Shown: piece by piece, positions 61,256 to 64,000 of the stretch
Numbering within the stretch: the first letter of the stretch is position 1
Layout: each line of letters opens with the position of its first letter
Source of the DNA: Leptospiraceae bacterium
Lineage (GTDB): Bacteria > Spirochaetota > Leptospiria > Leptospirales > Leptospiraceae
Length of the DNA stretch: 64,000 nucleotides
Reading direction: 5' to 3'
Assembly: GCA_024233835.1 (NCBI GenBank)
Contig: JACKPC010000001.1
Location: forward strand, 1,364,001-1,428,000
Notes under the pieces: model-generated
Told to the model about the DNA's origin: nothing
The model's database searches: none
The model's input: the letters and a program-made list of their open reading frames with translations, nothing else
Made by a program: the position numbers and the translations under genes

Positions 61256-62839
61256 ATGGTTGCGAAGTTTTTAGAGAGAGTTAAGGACTTTTTCCTCCGA
61301 GAAGAAGACTTAGGAGAAAGCTATTCGGAAGAATTAAATATACAGGCAAAGAAAGTTTTGATCATTGCCTGTGTGGTAGGAACTTTTATCTGGTTGCCGT
61401 ATATTTCTCTTGATAGAGTTATTTTAAGCTCGGAACCTTCAGTTCCTTTTTTACGCCTGGGTTTAAGTCTTGTGAGTTTAATTATTCTTGGTTTGCAATT
61501 TTTACCTTCTCTCCAAAAACACAGGACAAAACTTCTGGCCTGCCTTCTTTTTTATCTCGAAGTATCTACCGGTTTGATAAGTGGAATTTCCAAGTGTAAA
61601 CCCGTTTATATCGGAGGCTACTACTTTGTTATCCTTGCCCCTGTTATTCTTCCGATTCAGAGAATGCACGCATACCTGATTCTTATGATTTCTCTTGTAA
61701 GTTTCTCAATTTTTGCACTTTTTTTTGGTTCTACTCTAAGTGGCTACGAAAGTGTTTACCAGATTGCTGATTTTATTGGAGTCGTAATATTTGCGTTTTT
61801 CCTAATTTACTATATGGATAGACTCCGTTTTTCTCACTGGAAAAAAACTTCTCTCGAAAAACAGCAAAGAGAACGCTATAAGCAAAGTGTAGAAATGGTA
61901 GAAGGAATTATACAGGAATCTGAAACTTTGCTTAAGGAAGTAAAGGTAAGCGGAGAAGTTTTAACTACCTTTTCTAATGATTTAAAAAACGTGGTAGACA
62001 GGCAAATGCTTATATTTGCAGACAATCAAAAAATCGAGGAACACCTACTTTCTTCTTTTAAGAAGTTTAAAGATAAGACGGAAGAGCAAATCCGCTTAAA
62101 CAATGAGGGGAAAAACTTTGTTACTGTTGTTCAGGGAGAATTGGAAGTCAGCAGCACGATTGCTTCAAAAGCCAATATGGAAACGAATAAGGCTTTTTCT
62201 GCCGGCAAAGAGAGTATTGTAAAATTAGAGGAAATTCGAAATACAATAGATAGACTCAAACAGGAATCCAGGCGAATAGAAGAAATTTCGAGATCAATAA
62301 ATGAAATAGCTGATAGAACAAATCTTCTTTCTCTGAATGCTTCTATTGAATCGGCCAGGGCCGGTGTACATGGAAAAGGTTTTGTAGTGGTTGCAGGAGA
62401 AGTTTCGAAACTGGCAGACAAGAGTATGGAGTCATCGAGAGAAATTGGGGGAATTATCAATTCTTCTATACAAACAATTAATGAGGCTTCTAAGAGTATT
62501 AAAAATATTTCTTATTCTATCAGTGAAATCAGTATGTTTATTGAAAGCGATAAAAAATTTCTCACTACTTTTGGGGAAGTGGTAAAGAGACAGGAAGAGA
62601 ATATATCAAAATTAGTAAGAAATCTTGATATTTCCAGCCAGGAGTCGAGGGAAATTGATTTATTGGCCGATGAAAACCTCTCCCGGCTTTCGAGTTCTGA
62701 AGATAGAAAGAAACAGCTTCACCGCTTTGCCACCAAGCTAAAAAATATGTCCGGGAATATAGATGATATTTCTGACAACCTCTATTCCTACATAACCAAA
62801 CTGAATAAAAAATTGCAGGAAGCGAGGCGTATTCATTAG
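61256..62839 (+). CDS. Methyl-accepting chemotaxis-type transducer
   Basis: This 527-residue protein has about six N-terminal membrane helices (residues 35-200) with almost no periplasmic domain, so it may sense within the membrane or inside the cell. A coiled coil follows, then the MCP signalling tip ADRTNLLSLNASIESARAG, with GFVVVAGEVSKLADKS, at residues about 350-390. The tip matches the conserved CheA/CheW-binding hairpin. No HAMP domain is evident between membrane part and coiled coil. The C-terminal tail lacks an obvious CheR-binding pentapeptide. It converges on the lipoprotein gene, overlapping it by 4 bp. Confidence 0.9.
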   Translation: MVAKFLERVKDFFLREEDLGESYSEELNIQAKKVLIIACVVGTFIWLPYISLDRVILSSEPSVPFLRLGLSLVSLIILGLQFLPSLQKHRTKLLACLLFYLEVSTGLISGISKCKPVYIGGYYFVILAPVILPIQRMHAYLILMISLVSFSIFALFFGSTLSGYESVYQIADFIGVVIFAFFLIYYMDRLRFSHWKKTSLEKQQRERYKQSVEMVEGIIQESETLLKEVKVSGEVLTTFSNDLKNVVDRQMLIFADNQKIEEHLLSSFKKFKDKTEEQIRLNNEGKNFVTVVQGELEVSSTIASKANMETNKAFSAGKESIVKLEEIRNTIDRLKQESRRIEEISRSINEIADRTNLLSLNASIESARAGVHGKGFVVVAGEVSKLADKSMESSREIGGIINSSIQTINEASKSIKNISYSISEISMFIESDKKFLTTFGEVVKRQEENISKLVRNLDISSQESREIDLLADENLSRLSSSEDRKKQLHRFATKLKNMSGNIDDISDNLYSYITKLNKKLQEARRIH

Positions 62840-63831
62840 TCCAACCTTATATAATACGGAATAAAACCTAACTGGTTAGATTTATCAATGTCGATGTAGG
62901 TTGTAATTTCTTCATTTATTTTTTGAACCCAGACTACGCTTGCACTAAGAGTTGCATTTTTGATTTTTTCTTCTTTTCCCTGTAGAGTAGCTTCTATTAC
63001 TTTTTTAACCGTTTGAATGTTAATAGCTTCCGTGCCTCTGTGCAGGTTAATAATCAACCAGCCGGTCAAGCCGGTAATGACACCTACAAACTCTTTCTTT
63101 CCCCTTTCGTTTACGCAATTGGAATAGTCCTGAAAATTTGGCGATATATTTTTAGGTTGAGTCTGGGTTCCGATTTCAATGTATAACAATTCGGCTTTAG
63201 TGGTACTCTGTTCATCCAATTCATTATCTATCTGGATTCGGAAAATACTACTGAGTTCCGCCAGATGTTTTTTATCCAGGGTTTTATCTTCAGTTTTCAG
63301 GGTATTTTCGAAATCAGCAGAGAGGGAAGTTATTATTTTTTTCTTATAAATCTGGGAAAGAGAGATAGATTTTGGATGCTGAGAAATTCTTGCATATTTT
63401 GTAAACTCATCATAGTGACTACTATGGCAGGATCTGTATTCGAGTTGCTCGGAAAAAAGATTTCGACTTCGTTCACTTTTATTAATCACCTGATAAATAT
63501 AATTAGACCAGACTTTTTTAGCCAACTTTTCAAAGATACCTGTTCTATCTATTTTATGAGATTCTTCTTTGAGCTTTTTTACATCCTCTTTAATATCCTG
63601 ATTGTGAATGTCATTCGGATCAATTAAAAATTCCGAATAAGTAATTTCATGAGCCTTCTGCCAGAAGCCCTGAGTAGGTTTACAATCATTTGCATCTTTG
63701 TTGTATAAGGTATAGGGGCATAATTCTTCGGTAGGGACATTCCGTATCCCCAGTTGCCTCGGAACGCTCGAACAATGAGCGGATAAGAATAACACTGTAA
63801 ACAATAGAATTTTTCTTATACTTTTATTCAT
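62836..63831 (-). CDS. Lipoprotein of unknown function
   Basis: This 331-residue protein has signal peptide and lipobox ILLFTVLFLSAHC (Cys20). The rest is soluble, charged and predicted helical for about 200 residues, followed by a more beta-like part with GWLIINLHRGTEA. I recognise no family. It overlaps the end of the chemotaxis-type gene by 4 bp in convergent orientation. The ribosome site is weak (TAATGTAG-ATG). Probably at the periplasmic face of the outer or inner membrane. Confidence 0.7.
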   Translation of the reverse strand: MNKSIRKILLFTVLFLSAHCSSVPRQLGIRNVPTEELCPYTLYNKDANDCKPTQGFWQKAHEITYSEFLIDPNDIHNQDIKEDVKKLKEESHKIDRTGIFEKLAKKVWSNYIYQVINKSERSRNLFSEQLEYRSCHSSHYDEFTKYARISQHPKSISLSQIYKKKIITSLSADFENTLKTEDKTLDKKHLAELSSIFRIQIDNELDEQSTTKAELLYIEIGTQTQPKNISPNFQDYSNCVNERGKKEFVGVITGLTGWLIINLHRGTEAINIQTVKKVIEATLQGKEEKIKNATLSASVVWVQKINEEITTYIDIDKSNQLGFIPYYIRLD

Positions 63832-63976
63832 CTACATTAGACTCTATCGAAATAGTTTAATTTTCTTCTATTCATAAATAATGAATCGGTAATTCCTGTC
63901 TTTTTTTATTGAGTAGGCATAAAGTGAGTTTAATTATCCGAATCTCTTCTTGACAGGGCAAAGAGGGAAAGAGAGT

Positions 63977-64000
63977 ATGAGTGAAAGATTCATTTCGGAG
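63977..64000 (+). CDS. Start of a CDS cut by the window edge
   Basis: An ATG at 63977 with AAGAGGGAAAGAG directly before it opens MSERFISE and runs off the window. Only eight codons can be seen, so nothing can be said about function. It is divergent from the lipoprotein gene; TTGACA at 63950-63955 lies too close to the ATG to be its -35 unless the start is further on. Confidence 0.4.

Overview
The window looks like a chromosome segment of a spirochaete, most likely a member of the Leptospirales. The evidence is a run of lipoproteins with short spirochaete-style lipoboxes ending in Cys, a DUF6266-type protein, beta-propeller (SBBP) and Cys-rich surface lipoproteins, moderately low GC, and a nuo operon of A-B-C-D-E-F-H-J-K-L-M-N without G or I. 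The genus is an inference; nothing here is a taxonomic marker.

Layout. (1) 1-5.7 kb: tail of a restriction/defence island. It holds the C-terminal part of a PrrC/RloC-type anticodon nuclease, overlapping hsdR of a type I restriction system, then a small candidate toxin gene, a candidate immunity gene and an unknown protein carrying HELIH. (2) 5.7-9.5 kb: a decayed Rpn-like nuclease fragment, two tiny overlapping membrane-protein genes, a solitary AAA-ATPase-like/PD-(D/E)XK gene, a small frameshifted gene and a prephenate-dehydratase-like gene. (3) 9.7-26.4 kb: four large lipoproteins (beta-propeller, C39 peptidase-like, M23 peptidase plus Cys-rich repeats, Ig-like plus Cys-rich), two HTH proteins that share a novel-looking C-terminal domain, a DUF6266 protein and a Nudix-like protein. 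Among them is a kinase-like/STAND NTPase/TPR protein. (4) 26.8-31.6 kb: a second, larger kinase-like/STAND/TPR paralogue with seven near-identical 144-bp TPR repeats. (5) 31.8-41.0 kb: a head-to-tail array of five more AAA-ATPase-like/PD-(D/E)XK genes, four of them at an exact 1828-bp period, whose sequences are mosaics of a few alternative segments. (6) 41.2-64 kb: mostly core genome, with pcm, a DUF2721 gene, a hybrid histidine kinase, the complex I operon with a clear terminator, an amidohydrolase, an exbB-exbD-exbD-tonB operon, a chemotaxis-type transducer and a lipoprotein.

How the parts may work together. Regions 1-5 read as an accessory block rich in conflict and surface-variation genes. 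PrrC-type nucleases are classically guarded by a type I restriction complex and released when a phage inhibits it. The two kinase-like/STAND/TPR proteins have the general design of ligand-sensing switch ATPases (N-terminal effector-like domain, central STAND switch, C-terminal repeat sensor). One lies between a divergent HTH gene and a convergent Nudix gene; the other lies directly upstream of the AAA/nuclease array. The strongest candidates for an undescribed system are these kinase-STAND-TPR proteins and the mosaic AAA/PD-(D/E)XK array. Function is inferred from domain logic only. Regions 5 and 6 meet abruptly at about 41.1 kb.
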